Shown in pieces: positions 41,333 to 51,274 of a DNA stretch of 64,000 nt. Source of the DNA: Mesorhizobium ciceri WSM4083 (GTDB lineage: Bacteria > Pseudomonadota > Alphaproteobacteria > Rhizobiales > Rhizobiaceae); contig NZ_JAFG01000010.1 in NCBI RefSeq assembly GCF_000519305.1, forward strand, positions 85,328 to 149,327. Direction: 5' to 3'. A program made the position numbers and the translations under genes. Each line of letters starts with the position of its first letter. The first letter of the stretch is position 1. The notes beneath the pieces are model-generated. The model worked only from the letters and a program-made list of their open reading frames with translations. It did no database searches and was not told where the DNA came from.

Positions 41333-42205
41333 TCAGCGGTCTTCAGGGGATGGAAAACAGGCGTCGAAGGCCGCATCGACAATGGCCAGTTTGGCGGCCT
41401 GGACGGTCATGTACTCCTGGTAGAAGGTGTTCGATACCCACATCACCGAATGGCCGCGCTGGCCGAGCCAGCCGATGCTGCCGAGATTCTCGGCAGCGCG
41501 CAGCTTGCGGGCAAGGTGGGTCCGCGACAGCTTGAGCCACTTGGCGAAATCTCCGATCGAAACCACGCTGGTCGGAATCCGGTCCAGGCCGGCATGATCG
41601 GGGTCGATGCCCGACATCAGCCAATCCATGACAATGCCGCCATTGTTGAGCCAGATGAACAGGGAAAAGGTCTGGTTGGGCTCGCGCACCGGCTTGGAGG
41701 CAAGCAGGCCGTCCGCCACCAGAGGCTGCAGCCCGGCAACCATGTCGGGCCGCTCCAGGAACCTGACCAGCCGGTTGCCACCGTCGAGATGATCCAGCGT
41801 CTGCAGATGGGCAAGGACCCAGCCGGTGAAAGTCTGCACGGTTGCCGCCGTTGGCTGCAAGGGGTGCGTGCGCCCGTCGCCACCCGAAACATACTCGGCG
41901 ACATGATAATGCAGCATCTCCTTGATGAAAGCGTCCGCCGTGTTGCGGCTGGCCACCGCGTGCTGGTGTACGAACTCGATGAAACGCGATACCGTCAGCT
42001 CCTTGCGGCGGTCGTGCGGATCGCGCCTGAAATGCATGGCAAGGCCGACATGCCCCATCAGCCAACGCTGCTGCGTGGCGAAAATGGAAGCCAGTCGCGG
42101 GCTCGTTTCATAGATGTTGATCAGCGCCAACGACTGTGCCTGAACACAGCGATGCAGGGCCGGATGGCCGGCAATGTCTTCCAGATTCAGCGCCATCCTC
42201 CTCAT
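41333..42205 (-). CDS. Unrecognised protein with C-terminal HTH-like region (paralogue B)
   Basis: About 290 residues from ATG 42205, collinear with paralogue A over the full length and clearly a tandem duplicate. Shared blocks include Ala-Thr-Gln-Gln-Arg-Trp-Leu-Met, Val-Ala-Ser-Arg-Asn-Thr-Ala-Asp-Ala-Phe and the C-terminal HTH-like segment. A longer start at 42319 adds a hydrophobic stretch (Met-Phe-Gly-Leu-Gly-Leu-Leu-Phe-Ala-Phe) that paralogue A lacks; it is probably not translated. The 146-bp gap to A may hold a second promoter. Confidence 0.75.
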   Translation of the reverse strand: MRRMALNLEDIAGHPALHRCVQAQSLALINIYETSPRLASIFATQQRWLMGHVGLAMHFRRDPHDRRKELTVSRFIEFVHQHAVASRNTADAFIKEMLHYHVAEYVSGGDGRTHPLQPTAATVQTFTGWVLAHLQTLDHLDGGNRLVRFLERPDMVAGLQPLVADGLLASKPVREPNQTFSLFIWLNNGGIVMDWLMSGIDPDHAGLDRIPTSVVSIGDFAKWLKLSRTHLARKLRAAENLGSIGWLGQRGHSVMWVSNTFYQEYMTVQAAKLAIVDAAFDACFPSPEDR

Positions 42206-42567
42206 GTTTCGAGTTAACTCCAACAGCGGAGTCGCGTCCACATTTTCCAGCCTTCGATAGCTGTGTCCAGAGGCACCAAATGCGAAGAGCAAGCCCAACC
42301 CGAACATGGCGCCGGCCACGACCGTTTCATGGTAGGGTCCGCTAACCGGTTGCTATGGCTTGGAAAACCCCTCCCAATAATAGTCAGCCGGACGGCCGCC
42401 CGTTGAATTGACGTTCACCTGAGCGCGGCATAGTTTCCGCGAAATCCGAGCGGCGGGGGCACGCCTTCCCGGAAGTGAGTTCGAAAGCAGAAGCCAATTA
42501 ACGAGCGATGAAATCTCGCGCGGTGGCGAAGCTTTGCCGAGTTCTACCTCGAAGGACGAGTGATTGA
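42206..42567. other. Intergenic region between paralogue B and the TpsB remnant
   Basis: About 360 bp with promoters presumably firing outward in both directions. It may instead include an upstream extension of paralogue B to 42319. No repeat, RNA gene or clear box was recognised. Confidence 0.4.
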
Positions 42568-43038
42568 GTGAAGTATACAAGCAAGATCGCGGTTGGCAGG
42601 GATAACGACTGTCGCCCAGTTTTCGGTGGGCTGGCAGTCCGTGAGGGATGGTTGATCCTGTTTGCCGTCTCGGCGTGCCTGTGGCTTCAAGCCGGCGCGT
42701 TTGCGCAGACAGCCAGCCAGATTACGCCGCCCAGCTTTCGGCCGCCGCCGGCGGCCAACACGGCAGGCGTTTCCATTCCCGAAGGTGGGGGCCTCGAGGC
42801 GCCGGCGGGTGCCGAGAAGCTCAAGGTCAAGCTGACGGATGTCAGCGTCGAAGGCGGCTTGCCCGACATGGCTGACGCAACACGCAAGATCGTTGCCGGC
42901 CTTGCGCACCGCACGGTGACGGCGGCGGAAATCTTTGCCGCGGCGCGAAAACTCGAAACCGAATATGGACGGGCCGGCTATGCGCTGGTGCGGGTGGTGC
43001 TGCCGGCGCAGAAGCTAAACGACGTGCGATTGCTATGA
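42568..43038 (+). pseudogene. Truncated two-partner-secretion transporter (TpsB/ShlB-type) N-terminus
   Basis: A 156-residue frame with a hydrophobic signal-like segment (about 27-47, ending Ala-Phe-Ala-Gln), a Pro-rich linker and one POTRA-like domain (about 85-150). That domain has the family block Glu-Tyr-Gly-Arg-Ala-Gly-Tyr-Ala-Leu-Val-Arg-Val-Val-Leu-Pro. It stops where full-length TpsB proteins go on to a second POTRA and a roughly 350-residue barrel; the following 230 bp encode neither. GTG start. I read it as a remnant; a secreted POTRA-only protein is possible. Confidence 0.7.
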
Positions 43039-43247
43039 TCCTTGGTGTGAAACTGCGCATGGTCGCGCCTCCCTTCAACGGGAAAAGCGGTATGGATATC
43101 GCTTTCCGAACACGGGCCGTCCGCTCCGTCGCGTCGCGATGATCCTGTCATCTCCGGCGGTTCGTGGCCCGCACCATCCATATAGGGGTGTTCCAATCCG
43201 TTAGACGGCAAGGAACGGAAAGTTGACAGATTGTGATCGCACAAAGA

Positions 43248-43267
43248 GCCGGCATGCCATGGCCGGC
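43248..43267 (-). terminator. Weak terminator-like hairpin after the RND operon
   Basis: Arms GCCGGC with an 8-base loop lie directly downstream of the stop at 43269 on the minus strand, followed by TCTTTG. The stem is short, so confidence is low. Confidence 0.35.
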
Positions 43268-43268
43268 C

Positions 43269-46200
43269 TCATTCTCCCGGCTGAATACCAGGCTGCCAGG
43301 GACGCTGCGCCCGGGACCGCAGCTTTTGGCACCAGCGGCCGAAGCGGTCGACATAGATGTAGATCACCGGTGTCGTGTACAGGGTCAGGATCTGGCTGAG
43401 GATCAACCCGCCGACGATGGCGATGCCGAGCGGCTGGCGCAGCTCGCTGCCTTCACCGAGGCCGATGGCGAGCGGCACGGCGCCGAACAGCGCCGCCATG
43501 GTCGTCATCATGATCGGGCGAAAGCGCAGCAGGCAGGCCTGGCGGATCGCATCATGCGCCGATTTGTTCTCGGTGCGCTCCGCGGCCAGCGCGAAGTCGA
43601 TCATCATGATCGCGTTCTTCTTGACGATGCCGATCAGGAGGATGATGCCGATCAACGCCATGATCGAGAACTCGATGTCGAACAGCGTCAGCGCCAGCAA
43701 TGCGCCTACGCCGGCCGAGGGCAAGGTGGAGAGGATGGTCAGCGGGTGGACATAGCTCTCGTAGAGGATGCCGAGCACGACATAGACGGCGATCAGCGCG
43801 GCAAGGATCAGCAGCGGCTGGTCGGAAAGCGAATCCTGGAACACGCGGGCCGTGCCCTGGAAACCGCCATGGATGGTGGCGGGCATGCCGATGCGATCCG
43901 TCGCCGCGTTGATCGCGGCCACGCCGTCGCTGAGTGCCACGCCAGGCGCCAGGTTGAACGACAGCGTGGTGGCGACGAACAGACCCTGGTGGTTGACCGA
44001 AAGCGGCGTGCTGCCGGGGCCATAGCGGGCCAGTGACGACAACGGCACCATCGTCTCGGTGCCGGTGCTGACGGCCGATCCGGTCGAGGCGGCGGTCTTG
44101 CCGGTGCTGGTGATCGAATTGGTCGCCTGGTTGCGCGCGGCATCGGTCGCGGCGGGCGTGGCGCTACTCGACTGTCCCGGCGTGACGAACGTGCCGGCGA
44201 CAGCGTTGCTGGCCTGCGAACCATGCACCGAGCCGCCCGAGGTGCTGACATAGACCTGTTTCAGCGCTTCAGGGTTCTGCCAGTACTGCGGCGCCACCTC
44301 CATGATGACGTGGTACTGGTTGCGCTGGACATAGATGGTGGAAACCTGGCGCTGGCCGAAGGCGTCATAGAGCGTGTTGTCGATCTGGCCGACGGTGATG
44401 CCGAGCCGCGTCGCTGTATCGCGGTCGATGACGATGTCCGCCTCCAGGCCCTTGTTTTGCTGGTCGCTGTTGACATCGGTGAGCTTCGGCTCCGTCTGCA
44501 GCGCCGCCGCCAGTTTGGGAGCCCACTGCGCGAGTTCGTCGAAACTGTCGCCCTGCAATGTGTACTGATACTGGGCGTTCGACTGACGCCCGCCGACGCG
44601 GATGTCCTGTACCGCCTGCAGGAAGAGGGTGGCGCCCGGCACCACCGCGAGTTCACGCCGCAGCCGGGCGATCACCTGGTCGGCGGAGACCTTGCGCTCG
44701 GCCAGCGGCTTCAGCGACACGAACATCGAGCCCGAGTTGGTCTGGCCGCCGCCGGTGAAGCCGACCGCCGCGTCCACGGCCGGGTCCTTGCTGACGATGC
44801 CGGCGAATTGGCTGAGCTTCTGCGACATCGACTGGAAGGAGGTCGCCTGGTCGGCCTGGATCGAGCCGGTCAGCCGCCCGGTGTCCTGCTGCGGGAAGAA
44901 CCCCTTGGGGATGGTGACGTAGAGATATCCGTTGAGGCAGAGCGTCGCGGCGAGCACTGCCATGACCAGCAGCGGGTTATCCAGCGCCCAGGACAGCGAC
45001 CGGCGGTAGCCTGCCAGCATGGCGTCGAAGACGCGCTCGCTGAAGCGGTAGAGGCGGCCGTGCATGCGTTCCCCTTCGGGGCGCAGCAGGATCGAGCACA
45101 TCATCGGCGTGGTGGTCAGCGAAATGGCGAGCGAGACCAGGATCGCGGCCGACAGCGTGATGGCGAATTCGCGAAACAGGCGGCCGATAATGCCGCCCAT
45201 CAGCAGGATGGGGATGAACACGGCGATCAGCGAGAGGCTCATCGACAGCACCGTGAAGCCGACTTCCTGCGCTCCCTTGATCGCCGCCTCGATGCGGCCC
45301 ATGCCGGCCGAGATGTGGCGGGAGATGTTTTCGAGCACGACGATGGCGTCGTCGACGACAAAGCCCGTGGCCACCGTCAGCGCCATCAGCGACAGATTGT
45401 CGATGCTGAAGCCGAGCAGGTACATCGCACCCAGCGTGCCGACCAGCGAAACCGGCACCGCCACAACAGGTACCAGTGCGGAGCGCACGTCGCGCAGGAA
45501 GGCGAAGACGACCAGTATCACCAGGCCTATGGCGATCATCAGCGTCTGCGCGACTTCCCATAGCGAGGCGCGAATGGTGGTCGAGCGGTCGACCGCCAGC
45601 GACAGATCGATGGCCGGTGAGATCGAAGCGCGCAGCGAGGGCATCAGCGCCTTCACCCGGTCCACCGTGGCGATGATGTTGGCGTTGGGTGAGCGGTTGA
45701 GGATGATCAGCACGCCCGGCTTGCCGTTGACCAGGCCGGCATTGCGGATGTTCTCGACGGAATCGTTGACCTGGCCGATGTCGGAAAGCCGCACCGGTGC
45801 GCCGTTGCGATAGGCCACCACCAGCGAGCGATACGCGTCTGCCTTGTTCGCCTGGTCATTGGCGTAAATCTGATAACGTTGCGGGCCGGCATCGATGGCG
45901 CCCTTGGGACTGTGGGCGTTGGCCGAGGCGAGGGCTGCCCGCACATCTTCCAGCCCGATGCCGTAGTCGTAGAGCGCCTGCGGATTGAGCTCGACACGCA
46001 CCGCCGGCAGCGAGCTGCCGCCGACCGACACTTCGCCGATGCCGTCGACCTGCGAAAGCTTTTGCGCCAGCACGGTGCTGGCGGCATCGTAGAGCTGGCC
46101 CTTGGACAGCGTGTCCGAGGTCAGCGTGAGGATGAGGATCGGGGCGTCGGCCGGATTGACTTTGCGATAGGTCGGGTTGGAATGCAGGCTGGACGGCAGG

Positions 46201-46553
46201 TCGGCGCGCGCCGCGTTGATCGCGGCCTGGACATCGCGCGCCGCACCGTCGATGTCGCGGTCGAGGCCGAACTGCAGCGTTATGCGTGCGCTGCCGACGC
46301 TGGCCGACGACGTCATCTCGTTGACGTCGGCAATCTCGCCGAGATGCCGTTCGAGCGGGCTGGCAACGGTGTTTGCCACCACCTGCGGGCTGGCGCCCGG
46401 CAGCGATGCCCGTACCGAGATCACGGGGTAGTCGACCTCGGGTAGCGGCGCCACCGGCAATTGCGGAAACGCCACCAGTCCGGCCGCCAGCAGGCCGAAG
46501 GTCAGCAGCGTTGTCGCCACCGGCCGCCGGATGAAGGGGACCGACAGGTTCAT
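43269..46553 (-). CDS. mdtC: RND efflux permease, MdtC-like
   Basis: Inner-membrane proton-driven pump subunit of the hydrophobe/amphiphile exporter-1 family. The 1,094 residues are longer than usual (about 1,025-1,050). The excess is a Ser/Thr/Ala-rich, low-complexity insert in the second periplasmic loop (about 44050-44240 on the DNA). The N-terminus Phe-Ile-Arg-Arg-Pro-Val-Ala-Thr and the central transmembrane block with Asp-Asp-Ala-Ile-Val-Val-Leu-Glu-Asn are intact. The start overlaps the mdtB stop by 4 bp. Substrate is unknown. Confidence 0.9.
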   Translation of the reverse strand: MNLSVPFIRRPVATTLLTFGLLAAGLVAFPQLPVAPLPEVDYPVISVRASLPGASPQVVANTVASPLERHLGEIADVNEMTSSASVGSARITLQFGLDRDIDGAARDVQAAINAARADLPSSLHSNPTYRKVNPADAPILILTLTSDTLSKGQLYDAASTVLAQKLSQVDGIGEVSVGGSSLPAVRVELNPQALYDYGIGLEDVRAALASANAHSPKGAIDAGPQRYQIYANDQANKADAYRSLVVAYRNGAPVRLSDIGQVNDSVENIRNAGLVNGKPGVLIILNRSPNANIIATVDRVKALMPSLRASISPAIDLSLAVDRSTTIRASLWEVAQTLMIAIGLVILVVFAFLRDVRSALVPVVAVPVSLVGTLGAMYLLGFSIDNLSLMALTVATGFVVDDAIVVLENISRHISAGMGRIEAAIKGAQEVGFTVLSMSLSLIAVFIPILLMGGIIGRLFREFAITLSAAILVSLAISLTTTPMMCSILLRPEGERMHGRLYRFSERVFDAMLAGYRRSLSWALDNPLLVMAVLAATLCLNGYLYVTIPKGFFPQQDTGRLTGSIQADQATSFQSMSQKLSQFAGIVSKDPAVDAAVGFTGGGQTNSGSMFVSLKPLAERKVSADQVIARLRRELAVVPGATLFLQAVQDIRVGGRQSNAQYQYTLQGDSFDELAQWAPKLAAALQTEPKLTDVNSDQQNKGLEADIVIDRDTATRLGITVGQIDNTLYDAFGQRQVSTIYVQRNQYHVIMEVAPQYWQNPEALKQVYVSTSGGSVHGSQASNAVAGTFVTPGQSSSATPAATDAARNQATNSITSTGKTAASTGSAVSTGTETMVPLSSLARYGPGSTPLSVNHQGLFVATTLSFNLAPGVALSDGVAAINAATDRIGMPATIHGGFQGTARVFQDSLSDQPLLILAALIAVYVVLGILYESYVHPLTILSTLPSAGVGALLALTLFDIEFSIMALIGIILLIGIVKKNAIMMIDFALAAERTENKSAHDAIRQACLLRFRPIMMTTMAALFGAVPLAIGLGEGSELRQPLGIAIVGGLILSQILTLYTTPVIYIYVDRFGRWCQKLRSRAQRPWQPGIQPGE

Positions 46554-49500
46554 GGCGCGGCGTCCGCACCATAGGCACGGGGAAGGCTGGGCTCGATGCC
46601 TTGCAGGCGCGCGGCAAGGCGATCGAACCAGAGATAGATGACCGGCGTTGTGAACAGTGTCAGCAACTGGCTGACGAGCAGGCCGCCGACGATGGTGACG
46701 CCCAAGGGATGGCGCAGTTCAGAGCCTACGCCGGTGCCGAGCATCAGCGGCAGTGCGCCCAGCATCGCCGCCAGCGTCGTCATCAGGATCGGGCGGAAGC
46801 GCAGCAGGCAGGCCTGGTAGATGGCCTCGCGCGGCGCCATGCCTTCATTGCGCTGCGCGTCGAGCGCGAAGTCGATCATCATGATGGCGTTCTTCTTGAC
46901 CACGCCGATCAGCAGGATGATGCCGATGATCGAGATGATGGTCAGGTCCTCGCCGGCGATCATCAGCGCCAGCAGCGCGCCGATGCCGGCCGAAGGCAGC
47001 GTCGACAGGATGGTGATCGGGTGGATGAAGCTCTCATAGAGCACGCCGAGCACGATGTAGACGGTGATCACCGCGGCCAGGATCAGGAACAGCGTGTTGT
47101 CGAGCGAAGCCTGGAAGGCGCGCGCCGCTCCTTGAAAACTGGTGATGACGCTGAGCGGCATGCCGATCTCGCTCTGCGCCTGCTGGATCGCGGTGACCGC
47201 TTTGCCGAGCGACACGCCAGGCGCGAGGTTGAACGAGACAGTGGTTGCAGGGAACTGCCCCATATGGGTGATCTGGAGAGGGGCGGTGGCGACATGGGTG
47301 CTGGCGACCACCGAGAGCGGCACCGGGCTGCCGCCGCTCGATGACGGCAGGTAGACGGAGGACAGCGCCTTCAGCGAATCCTGCAATGATGGATCTGCCT
47401 CGAGAATGACCCGGTACTGGCTGGATGTGGTGAAGATGGTCGAGACGATGCGCTGGCCGAAGGCGTCGTAGAGTGCGTTGTCGATCGTCGCCGGCGTGAT
47501 GCCGAAGCGCGCGGCCTGGTCGCGATCGATGTCGACGAAGACGGCGAGGCCGGCATCCGACAGGTCGCTGGCGACGTCGGCGACCTCAGGCAACGTGTTG
47601 AGCTTAGCCAGCAGCTTCGGCGTCCATAGCGTCAACTCGTCCGGATTGGCGTCCTGCAGCACGAATTGATACTGCGTGCGGCTGACTGTGCCGTCGATGG
47701 TCAAGTCCTGCACAGGCTGCATGTAGAGGGTGACATCAGCCGTCGCGGCGGTGGCCTGCTTCAGGCGGGCGATAACCTGCGTGATATCGGCGGTGCGTTC
47801 TTCATGCGGCTTGAGGTTGATCAGGATGCGGCCGACGTTGGGCGTGGTGTTGGTGCCGTCGACACCGATGAAGGAGGACAGGCTGTCGACATCGGGATCC
47901 CTGAGGATGACGGCGGCAAGCTGCTGCTGACGCTCGGCCATCGCGGCATAGGATATGGACTGCGGCGCCTCGGTGATCGCCTGGATGACGCCGGTGTCCT
48001 GCACCGGGAAAAACCCCTTGGGGATGACCACGTAGAGCGCCACCGTCAGCACCAGCGTGGCAGCCGCCACCAGCAGCATCAGCGTCTGCCGGTCGAGCAC
48101 CCAGGTCAGCGCGTGGCCGTAGCCCCGGATCACCCAGTCGAAGAAGTCGCGGCTGGCGCGCTGCAGGGCGTTCTCGCGCACCGCCGCCAACGGCTTGAGC
48201 AACCTGGCACAGGCCATCGGCACCAGCGTCAGCGACACTATCGCCGAGATCAGGATGGTGGTGGCCAGCGTGATGGAGAATTCGCGGAACAGCCTGCCGA
48301 CGACATCGCCCATGAACAGCAGCGGGATCAGCACCGCGATCAGCGAGACGGTCAGCGAGATGATGGTGAAGCCGATCTGCTGCGAGCCCTTCAGCGCCGC
48401 CTGCAGCGGCGTATCCCCTTCCTCGACATAGCGCGCGATGTTCTCGATGACGACGATAGCGTCGTCGACGACGAAGCCGGTGGCGATGGTCAGCGCCATC
48501 AGCGAGAGGTTGTCGAGGCTGAAACCGAACAGGTACATGATACCAAGCGTGCCGACCAGCGACAGGGGTACCGAGAGGCTCGGGATCAGCGTGGCGCGCG
48601 CGCTGCGCAGGAAGACGAAGATGACCAGCACGACCAGCAGGATCGAAAGCGTCAGTTCGTACTCGACGTCGCGGACCGAGGCGCGAATGGTGGTGGTGCG
48701 GTCGGTCAGCACCTTCACATCGACGGCGCTGGGCAGCGAGGCCTGCAATTGCGGCAGCAGCGCCTTGATGCGGTCGACCACGTCGATGACGTTGGCGCCG
48801 GGCTGGCGCTGGATGTTGACGATGATCGCCGGCGTGCTGTTCATCCAGGCCGCCAGCCTGTTGTTTTCGGTGGCGTCGACCACATCCGCGACATCGCTCA
48901 ACCGCACCGGCGCGCCATCCTTGTAGGCAACGATCAGCGAACGGTATTCGTCGGCGCTCTTCAGCTGGTCATTGGCGTTGATGGTGTAGGCCCGCGACGG
49001 CCCGTCGAAATTGCCCTTCGGCGTGTTGACATTGGCGCTGCCCAGCGTGGTGCGCAGATCGTCGAGATTGAGACCATAGGCTGCGAGCTTGCGCGGATCG
49101 GCCTGGACGCGCACGGCCGGGCGCTGGCCGCCGCTGAGGCTGACGAGGCCGACGCCCGGCAGCTGCGAAATCCTTTGCGCCAGCCGGGTGTCGGCAAGCT
49201 GCTGCACATCGCGCAGTTGCATCGTCTTGGAGGTGAGGCCCAGCGTCAGCACCGGCGCGTCGGCGGGATTGACCTTGGCATAGATCGGCGGCGCCGGCAG
49301 ATCGGCCGGCAGCAGATTGCCGGCGGCATTGATGGCGGCCTGCACCTCCTGTTCGGCGACATCGAGCGAGATCGCCAGGCTGAACTGCAGCGTGATGACG
49401 GAGGAGCCGGCCGAACTGACCGAGTTCATCTGATTGAGGTTGGCTATCTGGCCTAGCTGGACCTCCAGCGGCGCCGTGACCGAGGACGTCATCACGTCGG

Positions 49501-49666
49501 GGCTCGCGCCGGGATAGAAGGTATGCACCTGGATGGTCGGATAATCGACCTCGGGCAGCGCCGACACCGGCAGATAATTGTAAGCCAGCAGGCCGGACAG
49601 CATGATGGCGACCATGAACAGCGACGTCGCCACCGGCCGCAGGATGAAGACTCGCGACGGGCTCAT
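46550..49666 (-). CDS. mdtB: RND efflux permease, MdtB-like
   Basis: Second RND permease, 1,038 residues, the usual length. It has the N-terminal Phe-Ile-Leu-Arg-Pro-Val-Ala-Thr motif, two large periplasmic loops and the central Asp-Asp-Ala-Ile-Val-Val-Ile-Glu-Asn motif in transmembrane helix 4. Two different permease genes behind one fusion protein gene define the MdtABC arrangement, in which B and C form a heterotrimer. It overlaps both neighbours by 4 bp. Confidence 0.92.
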   Translation of the reverse strand: MSPSRVFILRPVATSLFMVAIMLSGLLAYNYLPVSALPEVDYPTIQVHTFYPGASPDVMTSSVTAPLEVQLGQIANLNQMNSVSSAGSSVITLQFSLAISLDVAEQEVQAAINAAGNLLPADLPAPPIYAKVNPADAPVLTLGLTSKTMQLRDVQQLADTRLAQRISQLPGVGLVSLSGGQRPAVRVQADPRKLAAYGLNLDDLRTTLGSANVNTPKGNFDGPSRAYTINANDQLKSADEYRSLIVAYKDGAPVRLSDVADVVDATENNRLAAWMNSTPAIIVNIQRQPGANVIDVVDRIKALLPQLQASLPSAVDVKVLTDRTTTIRASVRDVEYELTLSILLVVLVIFVFLRSARATLIPSLSVPLSLVGTLGIMYLFGFSLDNLSLMALTIATGFVVDDAIVVIENIARYVEEGDTPLQAALKGSQQIGFTIISLTVSLIAVLIPLLFMGDVVGRLFREFSITLATTILISAIVSLTLVPMACARLLKPLAAVRENALQRASRDFFDWVIRGYGHALTWVLDRQTLMLLVAAATLVLTVALYVVIPKGFFPVQDTGVIQAITEAPQSISYAAMAERQQQLAAVILRDPDVDSLSSFIGVDGTNTTPNVGRILINLKPHEERTADITQVIARLKQATAATADVTLYMQPVQDLTIDGTVSRTQYQFVLQDANPDELTLWTPKLLAKLNTLPEVADVASDLSDAGLAVFVDIDRDQAARFGITPATIDNALYDAFGQRIVSTIFTTSSQYRVILEADPSLQDSLKALSSVYLPSSSGGSPVPLSVVASTHVATAPLQITHMGQFPATTVSFNLAPGVSLGKAVTAIQQAQSEIGMPLSVITSFQGAARAFQASLDNTLFLILAAVITVYIVLGVLYESFIHPITILSTLPSAGIGALLALMIAGEDLTIISIIGIILLIGVVKKNAIMMIDFALDAQRNEGMAPREAIYQACLLRFRPILMTTLAAMLGALPLMLGTGVGSELRHPLGVTIVGGLLVSQLLTLFTTPVIYLWFDRLAARLQGIEPSLPRAYGADAAP

Positions 49667-51027
49667 TGCTGTTGCCCGGACTCCGCCTGCCTCGACTCCG
49701 CGTGACGATGCTTGCGGCCCTGGCCCTTGTGCCTGCCCGTGTCGTCCGGCTTCGGCGCACCAGGGGCGGCCTGCTCCGGTGCCTGCGCTTGCGGCTGTGG
49801 CGCTGACCCTGCTGGCGCAGGCGTTGAGGGCTGCGAGGGTGTCCGTGCTTGCCCGTCCTGCCGCAAATTGATGCTGGCGCCGTCGCGCAGCTTGTCGGCA
49901 CCATCGACGACGACGCGGTCGCCGGGGTTCAGGCCCGAGAGGATCTCGACGCGTTCGCCATTGGTGACGCCAAGGGTCACCTTGCGCACGGAGACGGTGC
50001 TGTCGGGGTTGACCAGATAGACAAAGGTGCCGGGCACGCCGCGCTGTATCGCGGCGATCGGAGCGATCGCCACGTCCTTGTGCTCGTCGACCAGCAACTC
50101 GACGTTGACGAACTGGTTCGGATAAAGCACGCGCGTTTCGTTGGCGAAGCCGGCTCGCAGCTTGATGGTGCCGGTGCTCTGGTCGATCTGGCTGTCGAAG
50201 GTTTCAAGCTGGCCGTCGGCGAGCTTGTTGTTGCCGCCGCGGTCGAACGCGGAGGTGGGCAGCGTGGCGCCCTGCCGCATGCGTTGCGCGATCGCGGGCA
50301 ATTCATCCTCGGGCACGGTGAACAGCACGCTAATCGGCTGGACTTGAGTGATGATGACGATGCCGTTGGTATCGGCAGGGGTCACGTAGTTGCCCTGATC
50401 CACCTGGCGCAGGCCGGCGCGACCGTCGACCGGAGCCAGGATGCGGCAATTGTCGAGATTGAGGGTCACGGTCTGGACCATGGCCTGATCGACCTGGATG
50501 GAGCCGGCATCCTGCGCCACCAGGGCGACCTGCGCGTCGAGCGTCTGGTGCGTTGCCGCGCCCTGCGCCACCAGCGTCTGGTCGCGTGCGAGATCGAGCT
50601 GGGCATCCCTCAGCATGGCCTGGTCGCGCGCCAGCTGGCCCTGCGCCTGGTCGAGCGCCGCCTGATAGGGGCGGGGGTCGATTTCGGCCAGCAAATCGCC
50701 CTTGCTGACGTCCTGACCCTCCTTGAAGTTCACCTGGACGAGCGGACCGGTGACCTGCGGCTTGACAGTGACGGTGGAGAGCGAGGTCACCGTGCCAAGC
50801 GCATAGATGGTGACGTCCATCGTGCCTTTTTCGATCACGGCGGCGCCGATTGTCGTCGGCTGCGCGTTTCTTCTGCCGCCGGGCTGCTTGGCCTCGACAT
50901 GCGGTCGCTGGTAGAGATAGGCGCCGGTGGCAGCGAAAATGGCGGCAAAGATCAGCCAGGGAATCCAGCCGCGCGAACGTCGTGGCACGACAGTCGTCTG
51001 CAGGGGCATTTCCAACGGCTGGTCCAT
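49663..51027 (-). CDS. mdtA: RND efflux periplasmic adaptor (membrane fusion protein), MdtA-like
   Basis: The adaptor that links the pump to an outer-membrane channel. The 454-residue protein has one N-terminal membrane anchor (about 21-38), a lipoyl/hairpin region (about 70-200) and beta-barrel domains to about 390. The C-terminal tail is unusual: Pro/Ala/Gln-rich, then strongly basic with His-Lys-Gly-Gln-Gly-Arg-Lys-His-Arg-His. I prefer ATG 51027 over an ATG 24 bp upstream because of the better ribosome-binding spacing. No outer-membrane channel gene is in the operon. Confidence 0.92.
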   Translation of the reverse strand: MDQPLEMPLQTTVVPRRSRGWIPWLIFAAIFAATGAYLYQRPHVEAKQPGGRRNAQPTTIGAAVIEKGTMDVTIYALGTVTSLSTVTVKPQVTGPLVQVNFKEGQDVSKGDLLAEIDPRPYQAALDQAQGQLARDQAMLRDAQLDLARDQTLVAQGAATHQTLDAQVALVAQDAGSIQVDQAMVQTVTLNLDNCRILAPVDGRAGLRQVDQGNYVTPADTNGIVIITQVQPISVLFTVPEDELPAIAQRMRQGATLPTSAFDRGGNNKLADGQLETFDSQIDQSTGTIKLRAGFANETRVLYPNQFVNVELLVDEHKDVAIAPIAAIQRGVPGTFVYLVNPDSTVSVRKVTLGVTNGERVEILSGLNPGDRVVVDGADKLRDGASINLRQDGQARTPSQPSTPAPAGSAPQPQAQAPEQAAPGAPKPDDTGRHKGQGRKHRHAESRQAESGQQQ

Positions 51028-51235
51028 GGCGGCATCTCTCACCCCCATCAACCATTATGGCCGAAACCGACCCAAGTCGAATTAACACTTGGACAGGTTT
51101 GAGCAGTGCCGGCCGGCCGATCCTTGCAGTTTTTGCTGGGCACGGTCCGGTGCGCGTGCTGGCTACCACGAGTTCGACGCGGTCCAGCACCGCCTCTCAC
51201 GTCAGCGCTATTTCGTCAGCCGACGTGCGCAATGA

Positions 51236-51261
51236 AACCGGCCGGCTCTCGCCGGCCGGTT
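51236..51261 (-). terminator. Terminator downstream of the small secreted protein gene
   Basis: A perfect 10-bp stem (AACCGGCCGG and CCGGCCGGTT) with a 6-base loop lies 13 bp after the minus-strand stop at 51275. On that strand it is followed by TTTCATT. This is a convincing Rho-independent terminator. Confidence 0.8.
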
Positions 51262-51274
51262 GGCCCGATCGGGA

